From contig PUQB01000230.1 in assembly GCA_003024785.1 (NCBI GenBank), forward strand, positions 135,606 through 199,605: 64,000 nucleotides of DNA, written 5' to 3'. The notes beneath the pieces were generated by a model. The model made no database searches, had not been told where the DNA came from, and saw nothing but the letters and a program-made list of their open reading frames with translations. Below are positions 10,740 through 21,666 of the stretch, piece by piece. Positions within the stretch are counted from its first letter, which is position 1. Every line of letters starts with the position of its first letter. Made by a program: the position numbers and the translations under genes. The DNA comes from Selaginella tamariscina (Eukaryota > Streptophyta > Lycopodiopsida > Selaginellales > Selaginellaceae).

Positions 10740-11555
10740 ATGAGCTCGGATCAAGGATCTCCCGCCAAGGCCAAGAGAATCTTTGCAAGCAAGGAAGGAG
10801 AAGGTATGCTAGTTTCGAAGGCCAGAAGGGTCGCCAAGGAAGAGCCTTTGCAGAAGGGCACCCGTCGTCTTCGTATGGTCTTGGACGATCGGGAATGCTC
10901 CATGGCTCTCATCAGGATTGGAGTTTGTGCGCCAGTGCTGGTTTCTGAAGCCCTAGGGATGCTTGGTGAATTGGTCGATTTCTACTTTCAGGGTATGTCA
11001 GGAATGGACAAGTACAAGAAAGACACCGAGATCATTCTCTCAAGTGTTACTAGTTGCCAGGGCAACGGTTCCTTCTCCAGATTCGCACGAGGATTGTTTA
11101 CGGGTTGTAAGCAGGACGGGCCTGTGTACGATGCCATTACACGGAGTGGTATGGAGCTGTTTTGGAAAGTCTTACAAATGGCAGCAGCGGGTAATCCAGA
11201 GAACGACTCATTGCAGAAGATGTCTAAGTGCGATAGGGAGGAAGAGTTTGCAGTTCTGGCGGCATGGAACGAGATGTTTGACTTGTTGGAAGAGAGGCAG
11301 CGAAACACTAGTTGTTTCAACCTCATCACCAACCTCCTCGCCGGAGACATGTACGTTGCAGAAGATGCAGTTGAGGTCCTTGACTTTCTTGGAGAAGACA
11401 GGTACAAGGATAAACGGCAGTCAGTGTTGATAAACGCCAGCGTTCCTATCCTCATGAAGAAGATGAGCGAGGAAAAGATACGCCGCAAGATCAAGGAGGA
11501 TTTCATTCGTAGTAGGATTCCTCACCCCCCAAGGAGGAGAAGGCCTTCTGATTAG
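10740..11555 (+). CDS. Orphan intronless protein, 271 residues
   Basis: Single open frame; the first true ATG is at 10740 (MSSDQGSPAKAKRIF). The frame extends 12 bases upstream only through a GTG. The N terminus (~45 residues) is basic and lysine/arginine-rich. The middle (~50-230) is predicted to be mainly helical (VLVSEALGMLGELVDFYF, DAVEVLDFLGEDRYKDK). The C terminus is again basic and proline/arginine-rich (RIPHPPRRRRPSD). No signal peptide, membrane segment or recognisable catalytic motif is seen, and I do not recognise the family. The basic ends would suit a nuclear or nucleic-acid-binding protein, which is only a guess. It is divergent from the broken NTPase at 10112-10620. Confidence 0.65.
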   Translation: MSSDQGSPAKAKRIFASKEGEGMLVSKARRVAKEEPLQKGTRRLRMVLDDRECSMALIRIGVCAPVLVSEALGMLGELVDFYFQGMSGMDKYKKDTEIILSSVTSCQGNGSFSRFARGLFTGCKQDGPVYDAITRSGMELFWKVLQMAAAGNPENDSLQKMSKCDREEEFAVLAAWNEMFDLLEERQRNTSCFNLITNLLAGDMYVAEDAVEVLDFLGEDRYKDKRQSVLINASVPILMKKMSEEKIRRKIKEDFIRSRIPHPPRRRRPSD

Positions 11556-11579
11556 TAATCGTCTTTGTTGTCATTTTGA

Positions 11580-11880
11580 TGTTTAATGCATCGGGCAGAC
11601 CATATAGCTTCTCAACAATCTAGGAATCTGGCTTGAAAGCCTTGCAAGCTCCTCCTATAAACGTACATGCTTAGTCGCTGCTCTGCCTTGCTTGGACGAA
11701 AGAGGCAACTTACTGCTTTCCTTGTATCATTCTCCTACCCCGCATCCAGCTTATCACCGGCCTTGTCCAGGCGCAGTCGAACTGCTTTTATGCTCTCAAA
11801 TGCGGCAATGGCTCCACAGGCTTTGAGCGTTTGTTGCCGCAGCCAAGGCGTGTACTAGTCTAGTAGCTAAAGAGGAAACT
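11580..11880 (-). pseudogene. Decayed coding-like stretch on the minus strand
   Basis: Minus-strand frames show coding-like text interrupted by stops: QQTLKACGAIAAFESIKAVR with LRLDKAGDKLDAG and a TAG, then ENDTRKAVSCLF. Nearer 11590-11660 a shifted frame resembles the header-like exon at 67-244 (KPDS...EKLYGLPDAL). No intact ORF or recognisable family. Confidence 0.3.
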
Positions 11881-12319
11881 TCATGGGAGCGTGGTGTCGC
11901 TGGAGAAAGGGATGGCGTGGAATGCATTACTGCTGCTACGGTGAAGGAGGGCTTGCTCTTGAAGTATTTCAATGTATCCCGGTCACATACTTCCAGTTAC
12001 ATAAATATAACTAAATATTATATACTAAGGGCTGGTTCGCACTCACCTTTAGTATAACTTAAATTCAAGTACATACTTATAAAATTGATTAAGTATTTTA
12101 CATTTGCATTAACCTTTGTTAATTTAATATGAATTTTTATGTTATGGGTGTTCAGTTCGCACAAATACTTACATATTTAACTTAAATACGATACATTTGC
12201 TCGTGTACTTAAAATTAAAATTTATATTTAATTCAGCATATATTTAAAATTTATATATTAATACATATTTGTTCATTAATGTATGGATATACTAATATAT
12301 ATATGACAAGCATATGTAT
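11881..12319. other. AT-rich spacer before the tandem duplication
   Basis: No gene supported. It includes two similar short phrases (GGTTCGCACTCACCTTTAG near 12036 and CAGTTCGCACAAATACTTA near 12154) that may be remnants of one repeat. Confidence 0.5.
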
Positions 12320-12539
12320 GTTATATAGTATATTAAATCTTATCTATATGTATCATTGTATATAGCATGTTTCCATGTTACACTATATATTATATATGAG
12401 CGTAGTAAAATATGCTCATTAATATCATACATAATGTGTATATAAATATACACTACCAAAACAAAACCTATATACATTTCTCTATATACTTAATCAGAAA
12501 CGTTCTTATATACAGTTATACATATATAGCTATATAATG

Positions 12540-12585
<46 letters not shown>

Positions 12586-15426
12586 CCCTCACCAGCAAAG
12601 AATAACACGTCGCCAACTGGCTTCTGAGTCTGTCATATGCATCATGAGAGTTGCCGACTGCATCATCCCATAGAGTTTGGATCCGTTCCCCAATGTGACA
12701 CCAAGCACTTCACCTGTACATATGTACACGTGTGTGTGTGCGTGATGTGTGTGTATATTTATAAAAACGATCGTAAACATAGACACATCCATATGTTTGT
12801 AACTATATATTTTATTAACTTGCTAAAAAGAGGCTCTTAATTTATATAAAAACTATCAAAGAAGTATTTTAATCTCAAACTCATAAGTTGATAACTTATA
12901 TATATAATTTCGAGACATATTCAATATAAAAACATTGTGTTTGTGTGTCTAGATATGCCAAAGTTGTTATTTGATCAAACTTATGAAAACTCATGTGATT
13001 TGAACTCACGACTGCCCCCAGTGAGATTCGAACTCCAAACCGCCTCTAGGATTGAACCCTAATTAGGTTGCGTGGAGAGCAGAGGAAGCGCAGGTTCATG
13101 TAGGATTAGAAATTCTCTGATGCTGTCTCGTAGATATGGATAAGCTGACAAATTCGGAGCTTAAGGAGATACTGAGAAGAGAGTACGGTATCTCTTCGCC
13201 AAAGAAAGCTACAAAGAAGAAATTGTTAGCGAATTGGGAAAGGCTAAGGCCAAGGTCATGAGGCAAAAGGAGCAAGAGAATTCGGAGGAGCCGGAACAAC
13301 GAGAGAACAGTGAGAATTCAGAAGAGCCGGAGCAGCGGAAGAATGTCGCTGTGGTGCAGCTGTATGACCCAAAGGAGCAACTGATTCGCTGCCCTCCAAA
13401 TAAGTGCACCGAGGGAGTGTTTAAGGCCAACAATCCCTTCATTCGGGTTATGAGTACCAGCTCAACTCAGCAAAAACGGGTTGATAAGTTTAAAGGGACG
13501 TGCATGGACAGTGACATACTATTTTCTTTCATGCAAGCCTTCGAAAGGGATGTGCTAAAAGCTAGCTTGTAAGTTATATATAAGAATTTGCCATATATAT
13601 TACGAAATACAGACAGAGATATAAATAGGCTATAATCTATTTATATCCTGGATATAAATAGACTCTTATTTTTTGCTCCGTTGGGGATGCCACGAGTGAA
13701 CAAGGGGGCCAAGAAATCCACGGGGCACTCTTCCGCGGCTTTTCTGAGGTCACGCGACCGAGCTTGGGCCTTCTCGAAAAGCTGGAGTTCAGACAACAGG
13801 ATTATGAACGTGAACACAAACACAATGTAAGCGCCCACGGTACACAGATGAACAAGTTATGTGTGGACAGAGAGGTTATCATCTTGAGGCACCCGTAGAT
13901 GAAGAAATGGATGAACCAGGAAGTCAGGAGTCCGACAAATCGGACAACAGAGGATACTTCATTGGACTCGGTCGTCCGGACTTAGGAGCAGGTGACAAAG
14001 GATGGGGTTTTATGGATTTCTTTGTCGCTGTGGAAGACTACAGGCCGGAAAATCTTCCTCCGCTAACTGCTGCTCAACAGTTTAATCCGAAAAAGTATGT
14101 CCTCACAAAGGAAAGGAAGTGGGAGAAAGATGGCACGGCAGAGAATGCTGTGTATCAAGGTGGTTGTTACTGTGTGCAAGGTGTTAGAGCTAATCTTTTA
14201 CGTGGTCATAAAACTCCTGTCTACGACTTAGTTGTTTGCTCAAAGGAATGGACATATGCGAAGCTGGAAATAAGAGGTATTATTAAAATTGGAGAAGATG
14301 GAGAGATTTCAGAGGCATCTTACAAAGGTATGGTCTTTCATATATATATATATATATATGTAAAGAGAGAGAGAGAGAGAGAAAGTAAACCAGAGAGAGT
14401 GAGAGAGAGAATATAAACCACCAGAGAGATTAGAGAGAGAGAGTAAACAAGAGAGAGTCACAGAGAGACTAAACCAGTCGTTTTTCTTAGATTATGCCAT
14501 GCTAGAGAAGAGTATAGGCTACACGGAGAGGGAGAAACTGAGCTATGCAGAGCTCCGTGGCTTCTCGAGTCATCACGGATGTTTGCGGAGTCGAAGTATC
14601 CGAATGAGTCTAATGAGCGAGTTAAGTATCCTCAAGGTGCATACATCGTGGGAGACTTCTTCGTTGCACCAGAGGCAAGTTTTAAGCATTTTCTTTTGAA
14701 CACGATGAGTTACTGGCTGTTTCTGCTTTTGTATGCAGTGGTTTGACTTGCCTAAGCCCAGGAGTTCTACACGGTAGGCGGTCGGACGTTTTTACGAGGG
14801 ATTATTAAGAATATTCCTGGGTGATTCGGTTCTCAAGTGGACTCTTCAGGACGTGGAGAGTGTGAAGAAGCTCAACGAAGACGTGTTGAGCGAGTTTCAA
14901 TATCTGCTGAGAGATGGAAGAAACACTTTCTGGACAGAAGAGAAAGTTACAATAGATTTGACATCTCTCATTCCTAGTCTTTTTTAATATTGTTGTGGTG
15001 CATTTAAACTCATCTTTAATCAGAATGGCAAATTATATCACAGATATATATGTATGGTATAAAATGACTACAAAACACACCGGTATATTTTTCAAAGTCT
15101 ACTAAGATTCTGCTAACATATGCACTATCCCGATATCCGGAGAGATGGTCCTAGATATATGAAACTCACACACACCTGCACATCCACTCTCTCTCTCTCA
15201 GGAAGTTATATACATGTGTGAGTGTGTGGACGTGTGTGTGTACAATAACACGTAGTTTCACTAAAAATACGAACGCTCTTTCATCTTGTGCAAGCCCACA
15301 ATATATTTTAAATATATAAAATACTAAAATTATAGAGGGTTAGAGGAGAGGTATCTGTGAATGTGTATATGTGTGCGTATGTGTGTATCTGTGTAGAATC
15401 TCTAATTTGTACGCTGCTCTCTGTTT

Positions 15427-15497
<71 letters not shown>

Positions 15498-15763
15498 CTG
15501 CGCAAAATTTTATGTATGCAGCAAGCTGTGGGAGATATGGAGCAGCGGAGAGTATAAAAAATACATACATATCTTGTTTTACATCGAGTCCCCTCTCCTC
15601 AATGAGCTGACTTAATCTTCTTCTTTATACAGACTGTAGATGGCAATACTCTGCCTTTATGCCCAAAACAACAGGTAATACATATACTATATATATGTTT
15701 GTGTATACATACACATGACTTAATGTTGCATGTGTATAAACACCACCACAAAACATCTTTTTG

Positions 15764-15814
<51 letters not shown>

Positions 15815-16533
15815 ATATATTGGAATTATAGAATGCTCTATTGTCAATATCATATACAAAATACTATATATAAGTTAGGTAGTACTTCTACAGGGGTCGA
15901 CTTCCTTTGGAGATACATGAGCATCAATTGTGTGTGTGTTTGTGCACACATGCGTGAGTCTTATACATAAAGTATGTGTAATATCATTAAATATAGCTAT
16001 TTATTAAACTATTTATTAGTACTACTTTTAAATTATTTAGAAAATAAAACTTAAGTTCCAGTCTCTTTAACAATATATTAACATAGTTAATTAAGAATAT
16101 TTAAAAGAATATTCCTACTATCATTTGATAGCTATTCCTATTTAGTTAAGCAGATAAACTCATACTGTAAGGACAAAGCAATAAGATTTTAAATAGAACG
16201 ATACTATATTATATAATATAATATAATATTTATGTAATATATAGTGTATTTCATAAACTATAGAAAATACATGAAACAGATTTAAAATTGTATTCTTAAT
16301 TTCATATTTACATAAGTTTTATTAAATACACTTATCAAACTAATTACATTATAATAAGATGTTCCAGTCTCGTTTAAGTTCTGCTGCTGCTTTTGCTGGA
16401 AAAATATAAATATATAAATAAGAAGAAAAGCATAAACGCACGCACACACATAAATATAAGTAACAAGCCAGAAGTGTATATATATATATATATATAAGGT
16501 ATATTCCTCTTTATGCCTTTATACAATGGAATA
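12320..16533. repeat. Segmental duplication, copy A
   Basis: From ATATAGTATATTAAATC near 12320 to TTTATACAATGGAATATT near 16533 this block matches copy B (about 17130-21077) nearly base for base, apart from small indels and a ~270-base stretch present only here (about 16165-16450). It contains (CT)n(CA)n at 12541-12585, the SAP-gene copy, and a (TA)n(GT)n tract at 15429-15495. Between 14956 and 16533 there is no further gene. Confidence 0.9.
13136..14955 (+). pseudogene. SAP-like-domain protein of unknown function, copy A (broken)
   Basis: Start ATG at 13136 (MDKLTNSELKEILRREYGIS), an N-terminal SAP/LEM-like helix-loop-helix that usually binds DNA. An acidic EENSEEPEQ linker and QLYDPKEQLIRCPPNKCTEG follow. 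Exon 2 (~13675-14327) gives LLEKLEFRQQDYEREHKHK and a conserved-looking domain (RGYFIGLGRPDLGAG, FMDFFVAVEDYRPENLPPL, GGCYCVQGVRANLLRGHKT). Exons 3 (14491-14674, GC donor) and 4 (14739-14955) end ...LRDGRTLSGQKRKLQ in copy B. I do not recognise the C-terminal domain. Breaks relative to copy B: one base lost near 13227, the acceptor AG lost near 13674 (TTTTTTGCTCC versus TTTTTTAGCTCC), one base lost near 13827, and several near 14755-14822; there is also a 12-base in-frame deletion near 13891. Confidence 0.65.
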
Positions 16534-17080
16534 TTAAAAATGAAATCAATATTTTACTTAAGATTTACTTTCAAACAACTTAAATATATACATGTAAATT
16601 GTTTTTATATTGAACTTTTTAAAGTTATATCTTTTTAGTAAAGATTAAGTTAATGAATCAAGGAGCAACAGACTTATGTAATAGTCCGCCCCAAATAAAT
16701 ATTAATTCAGTGCTAATTAATACTAATTAACACTTAACATTGGTCAATGCCAAGTCAACATTAGTTTTTTTCAATTAATTAACTTGATTAATGGCCATAA
16801 ATAAGTTTTATTAAATTAAAATATAGATAATAAATAATTTATATTAATTTTAATAATTTTCTTAATAAACTATGAGAACACACATCTAAGTCATTATAAC
16901 TTAAATGTAAGGATTCTTAAAGATAATTATGAATTTAATAATTATTTAATCTATACATTAAATAAAGTTAATAATATCAAGAATCCCAGTTGCAAATGAA
17001 TAAATGTATATTAGGATATTTTTTTTCTTTTGTTGAGTCAATATCTATATGTATATAAATGCTGCAGTATATGTGTGTGT

Positions 17081-17129
<49 letters not shown>
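16534..17129. other. Unique AT-rich spacer between the two duplicated segments
   Basis: About 600 bases without a gene, ending in a (GT)n(GA)n tract at about 17070-17124 at the junction with copy B. Such a tract could be the site of unequal exchange. Confidence 0.5.
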
Positions 17130-17344
17130 ATATAGTATATTAAATCTTATCTATATGTATCATTGTATATAGCATGTTTCCATGTTACACTAATATATTA
17201 TATACGAGCGTAGTAAAATATGCTCATTAATATCATACATAATGTGTATATAATATACACTACCAAAACAACCTATATACATTTCTCTATATACTTAATC
17301 AGAAACGTTCTTATATACAGTTATACATATATAGCTATATAATG

Positions 17345-17383
<39 letters not shown>

Positions 17384-17920
17384 CTCACCAGCAAAGAATA
17401 ACACGTCACCAACTGGCTTCTGAGTCTGTCATATGCATCATGAGAGTTTGCCGACTGCATCATCCCATAGAGTTTGGATCCGTTCCCCAATGTGACACCA
17501 AGCACTTCACCTGTACATATGTACACGTGTGTGTGTGCGTGATGTGTGTGTATATTTATAAAAACGATCGTAAACATAGACACATCATATGTTTGTAACT
17601 ATGGCTCTTAATTTATATAAAACTATCAAAGAAGTATTTTAATCTCAAACTCATAAGTTGATAACTTATATATATAATTTCGAGACATATTCAATATAAA
17701 AACATTGTGTTTTGTGTCTAGATATGCCAAAGTTGTTATTTGATCAAACTTATGAAACTCATCAAAGTAATTTAATATCTGTGATTTGAACTCACGACTG
17801 CCCCCAGTGAGATTCGAACTCCAAACCGCCTCTAGGATTGAACCCTAATTAGGTTGCGTGGAGAGCAGAGGAAGCGCAGGTTCATGTAGGATTAGAAATT
17901 CTCTGATGCTGTCCTCGTAG

Positions 17921-19675
17921 ATTGACAAATTTGGAGCTTAAGGAGATACTGAGAAGAGAGTACGGTATCTCTTCGCCAAAGAAAGCTACAAAGAAGAAAT
18001 TGTTAAGTGAATTGGGAAAGGCTAAGGCCAAGGTCATGAGGCAAAAGGAGCAAGAGAATTCGGAGGAGCCGGAACAGAGAGAACAGTGAGAATTCAGAAG
18101 AGCCGGAGCAGCGGAAGAATGTCGCTGTGGTGCAGCTGTATAGACCCAAAGGAGCAACTGATTCGCTGCCCTCCAAATAAGTGCACCGAGGGAGTGTTTA
18201 AGGCCAACAATCCCTTCATTCGGGTTATGAGTACCAGCTCAACTCAGCAAAAACGGTTGATAAGTTTAAAGGGACGTGCATGGACAGTGACATACTATTT
18301 TCTTTCATGCAAGCCTTCGAAAGGGATGTGCTAAAAGCTAGCTTGTAAGTTATATATAAGAATTGTGCCATATATATTACGAAATACAGACAGAGATATA
18401 AATAGACTCTTATTTTTTAGCTCCGTTGGGGATGCCACGAGTGAACAAGGGGCCAAGAAATCCACGGGGCACTCTTCCGCGGCTTTTCTGAGGTCACGCG
18501 ACCGAGCTTGGGCCTTCTCGAAAAGCTGGAGTTCAGACAACAGGATTATGAACGTGAACACAAACACAAATGTAAGCGCCCACGGTACACAGATGAACAA
18601 GTTATGTGTGGACAGAGAGGTTATCATCTTGAGGCACCACCTCAGCCAGCCGTAGATGAAGAAATGGATGAACCAGGAAGTCAGAGTCACAAATCGGACA
18701 ACAGAGGATACTTCATTGGACTCGGTCGTCCGGACTTAGGAGCAGGACAAAGGATGGGGTTTTATGGATTTCTTTGTCGCTGTGGAAGACTACAGGCCGG
18801 AAAATCTTCCTCCGCTAACTGCTGCTCAACAGTTTAATCCGAAAAAGTATGTCCTCACAAAGGAAAGGAAGTGGGAGAAAGATGGCACGGCGGAGAATGC
18901 TGTGTATCAAGGTGGTTGTTACTGTGTGCAAGGTGTTAGAGCTAATCTTTTACGTGGTCATAAAACTCCTGTCTACGACTTAGTTGTTTGCTCAAAGGAA
19001 TGGACATATGCGAAGCTGGAAATAAGAGGTATTATTAAAATTGGAGAAGATGGAGAGATTTCAGAGGCATCTTACAAAGGTATGGTCTTTCATATATATA
19101 TATATATAAAGAGAGAGAGAAAGTAAACCAGAGAGAGTGAGAGAGAATAAAACCACCAGAGAGATTGAGAGAGAGAGAGAAAGTCACAGAGAGACTAAAC
19201 CAGTCGTTTTTCTTAGATTATGCCATGCTAGAGAAGGGTATAGGCTACACGGAGAGGAGAAACTGAGCTATGCAGAGCTCCGTGGCTTCTCGATTCATCA
19301 CGGATGTTTGCGAAGTCGAAGTATCCGAATGAGTCTAATGAGCAAGTTAAGTATCCTCAAGGTCATACATCGTGGGAGACTTCTTCGTTGCACCAGAGGC
19401 AAGTTTTAAGCATTTTCTTTGAACACGATGAGTTACTGGCTGTTCTGCTTTTGTATGCAGTGGTTTAACTTGCCTAATGCCCAGGAGTTCTACACGCAAG
19501 GCGGTCGGAAGTTTTACGAGGGATTAAAGAATATTCCTGGGTGGATTCGGTTCTCAAGTGGACTCTTCAGGACGTGGAGAGTGTGAAGAAGCTCAACGAA
19601 GACGTGTTGAGCGAGTTTCAATATCTGCTGAGAGATGGAAGAACACTTTCTGGACAGAAGAGAAAGTTACAATAG
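17921..19675 (+). pseudogene. SAP-like-domain protein of unknown function, copy B (broken, no start codon)
   Basis: Same gene as 13136-14955. The ten bases that hold the start codon in copy A are missing here: the text goes from CTCGTAG straight to ATTGACAAATTTGGAGC. The reading frame that is broken in copy A near 13227 is intact here (KKKLLSELGKAKAKVMRQKE), as are the exon 2 acceptor (TTTTTTAG at 18420) and the AAACACAAATG stretch. In turn copy B has its own indels near 18078, 18143, 18257, 18450 (four Gs instead of five), 18746 and 19255. The last exon from 19461 reads ...GDVESVKK-like text (LKWTLQDVESVKKLNEDVL) to TAG at 19673. Confidence 0.65.
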
Positions 19676-19900
19676 ATTTGACATCTCTCATTCCTAGTCT
19701 TTTTTAATATTGTTGTGGTGCATTTAAACTCATCTTTAATCAGAATGGCAAATTATATCACAGATATATATGTATGGTATAAAATGACTACAAAAACACC
19801 GGTATATTTTTCAAAGTCTACTAAGATTCTGCTAATATAGTTCTACTACGTTGTTTTCAAACTATTTTAAAAAACATATGCACTATCCCGATATCCAGAG

Positions 19901-20183
19901 AGATGGTCCTAGATATATGAAACTCACACACACCTGCACATCCAACTTCTTCAAAATCTCTGGTTTACTCTCTCTCTCTCAGGAAGTTATATATATGTGT
20001 GAGTGTGTGGACGTGTGTGTGTACAATAACACGTAGTGAAAGAGATGGTCCTAGATATATGAAACTCACACACACCTGCACATCCAACTTCTTCAAAATC
20101 TCTGGTTTACTCTCTCTCTCTCAGGAAGTTATATATATGTGTGAGTGTGTGGACGTGTGTGTGTACAATAACACGTAGTTTCA
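19901..20183. repeat. 142-base tandem duplication inside copy B
   Basis: The text AGATGGTCCTAGATATATGA through GTACAATAACACGTAGT occurs at 19901 and again from 20043, nearly identical. Copy A has it only once (about 15145-15256). Confidence 0.9.
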
Positions 20184-20404
20184 CTAAAAATACGAACGAC
20201 CCTATATACACGGTCTCTTTCATCTTGTGCAAGCCCACAATAAGACCACAATAATATATATTTTAAATATATAAAATACTACAATTATAGAGGGTTAGAG
20301 GAGAGGTATCTGTGAATGTGTATATGTGTGCGTATGTGCGTATCTGTGTAGAATCTCTAATTTGTACGCTGCTCTCTGTTTCCATATTATATATATATAT
20401 ATAT

Positions 20405-20435
<31 letters not shown>

Positions 20436-21077
20436 GTGTGTGTGTGTGTGTGTGTGTGTGTGCTTGTGTGTAAATCTACACATGACTTAATGTTGCATGT
20501 GTATAAACATACCACAAAACATCTTTTGTATATATGTCTCTCTCCCTCTCCCCCCCAGCTCTCTCTCTCTCTCTCTTCTCTCTATATATATATATATATA
20601 TATTATATTGTCAATATCATATACAAAATACATCATATAAGTTAGGTGTGTTTACGTGGAGTACTTCTACAGGGGTCGACTTCCTTTGGGAGATACATGA
20701 GCACCAATTGTGTGTGTGTGTGTGTGTGGTGTGTGTTCCTGCACATGTGTGAGTCTTATACATAAAGTATGTGTAGTATTAATACATACATAACATCATT
20801 AAATATAGCTACTATTTATTAAACTATTTAATAGTACTACTTTTAAATTATTTAGAAAATAAAAGCTGTCACAACACTTAAGTTCCAGTCTCTTTAACAA
20901 TATAATTAACATAGTTAGTTAAGAATATTTAAAAGAATATTCCTAACCATCATTTGAATAAGCTATTCCTATTTAGTTAAGCAGATAAACTTAACACACA
21001 TAATGGTAGTAACAAGCCAGAACTGTGTATATATATATAAGGTATATTCCTCTTTATGCCTTTATACAATGGAATAT

Positions 21078-21666
21078 TCTTCACGACGAAGAATATTCGA
21101 TTCATTTTCTCGGAAATGAGAAACATATTACGTATACGGGTCTGGTTTAGGGCACGTGCAGGATTTAGGGCTACCGAGGAAGAACGCATCCGGTATTGTA
21201 ATCCTCTTTGTCAGATTGTTATATCCATTGTAATCTGACAGCGGAAAGACGCAGTGCTCTGTTTCTAGGGCTCGTCTCAGTGATTGCCGTTTGGTGTTTA
21301 GGGCGCAATCAGTGTTCTTAATAATAGGGCTCTTGATACTCTGTTTTAGGGTGCATAGGACGATTTCAATCCTACCAGGGAACAAAGAGGAGGGAGATCG
21401 CCATTTCGGTACTAATTATTTTCTATTTAGATTACCTTATAGATCAATTACATCTATTGTTGATGATTATATTGAGAAAATGTAGGCTCTGTTTGAGGGT
21501 TCTTAATACTCTGTTTCAACCCTAGGGGACGAAGAGGAAAGAGATCGGCATTTGGGTATTAAGTTTTTTTTATGATATATGATTATAGCTAGATTATAGT
21601 GAGATTGAAAAGATAGGTGCCTCTTGTAGTAGCGCTTCTGCAGTAGTTAATAAAGGCTGCAAGAAT
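21078..21666 (+). other. Leader region of the DCN1-like gene with internal repeats
   Basis: No coding gene. A block containing GATACTCTGTTTTAGGG, AACAAAGAGGAGGGAGATCG and ATTTCGGTACTAATT at about 21333-21410 recurs in diverged form at about 21502-21560. It probably holds the 5' untranslated region and transcription start of the DCN1-like gene. Confidence 0.4.

Larger units (their letters stand above)
17130..21077. repeat. Segmental duplication, copy B
   Basis: Second copy of the block at 12320-16533, same orientation, about 4.8 kb downstream. It ends at TTTATACAATGGAATATTC near 21077. It lacks the ~270-base stretch of copy A but has its own 142-base tandem duplication at 19901-20183. Between 19676 and 21077 it holds microsatellites ((TA)n, (GT)n, (CT)n) and no gene. 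Confidence 0.9.

Noticed and set aside
11667..11858. Plus-strand frame of 63 codons
   Set aside because: The opposite strand gives the more coding-like text (LKACGAIAAFESIKAVR), so the plus frame is treated as a shadow.
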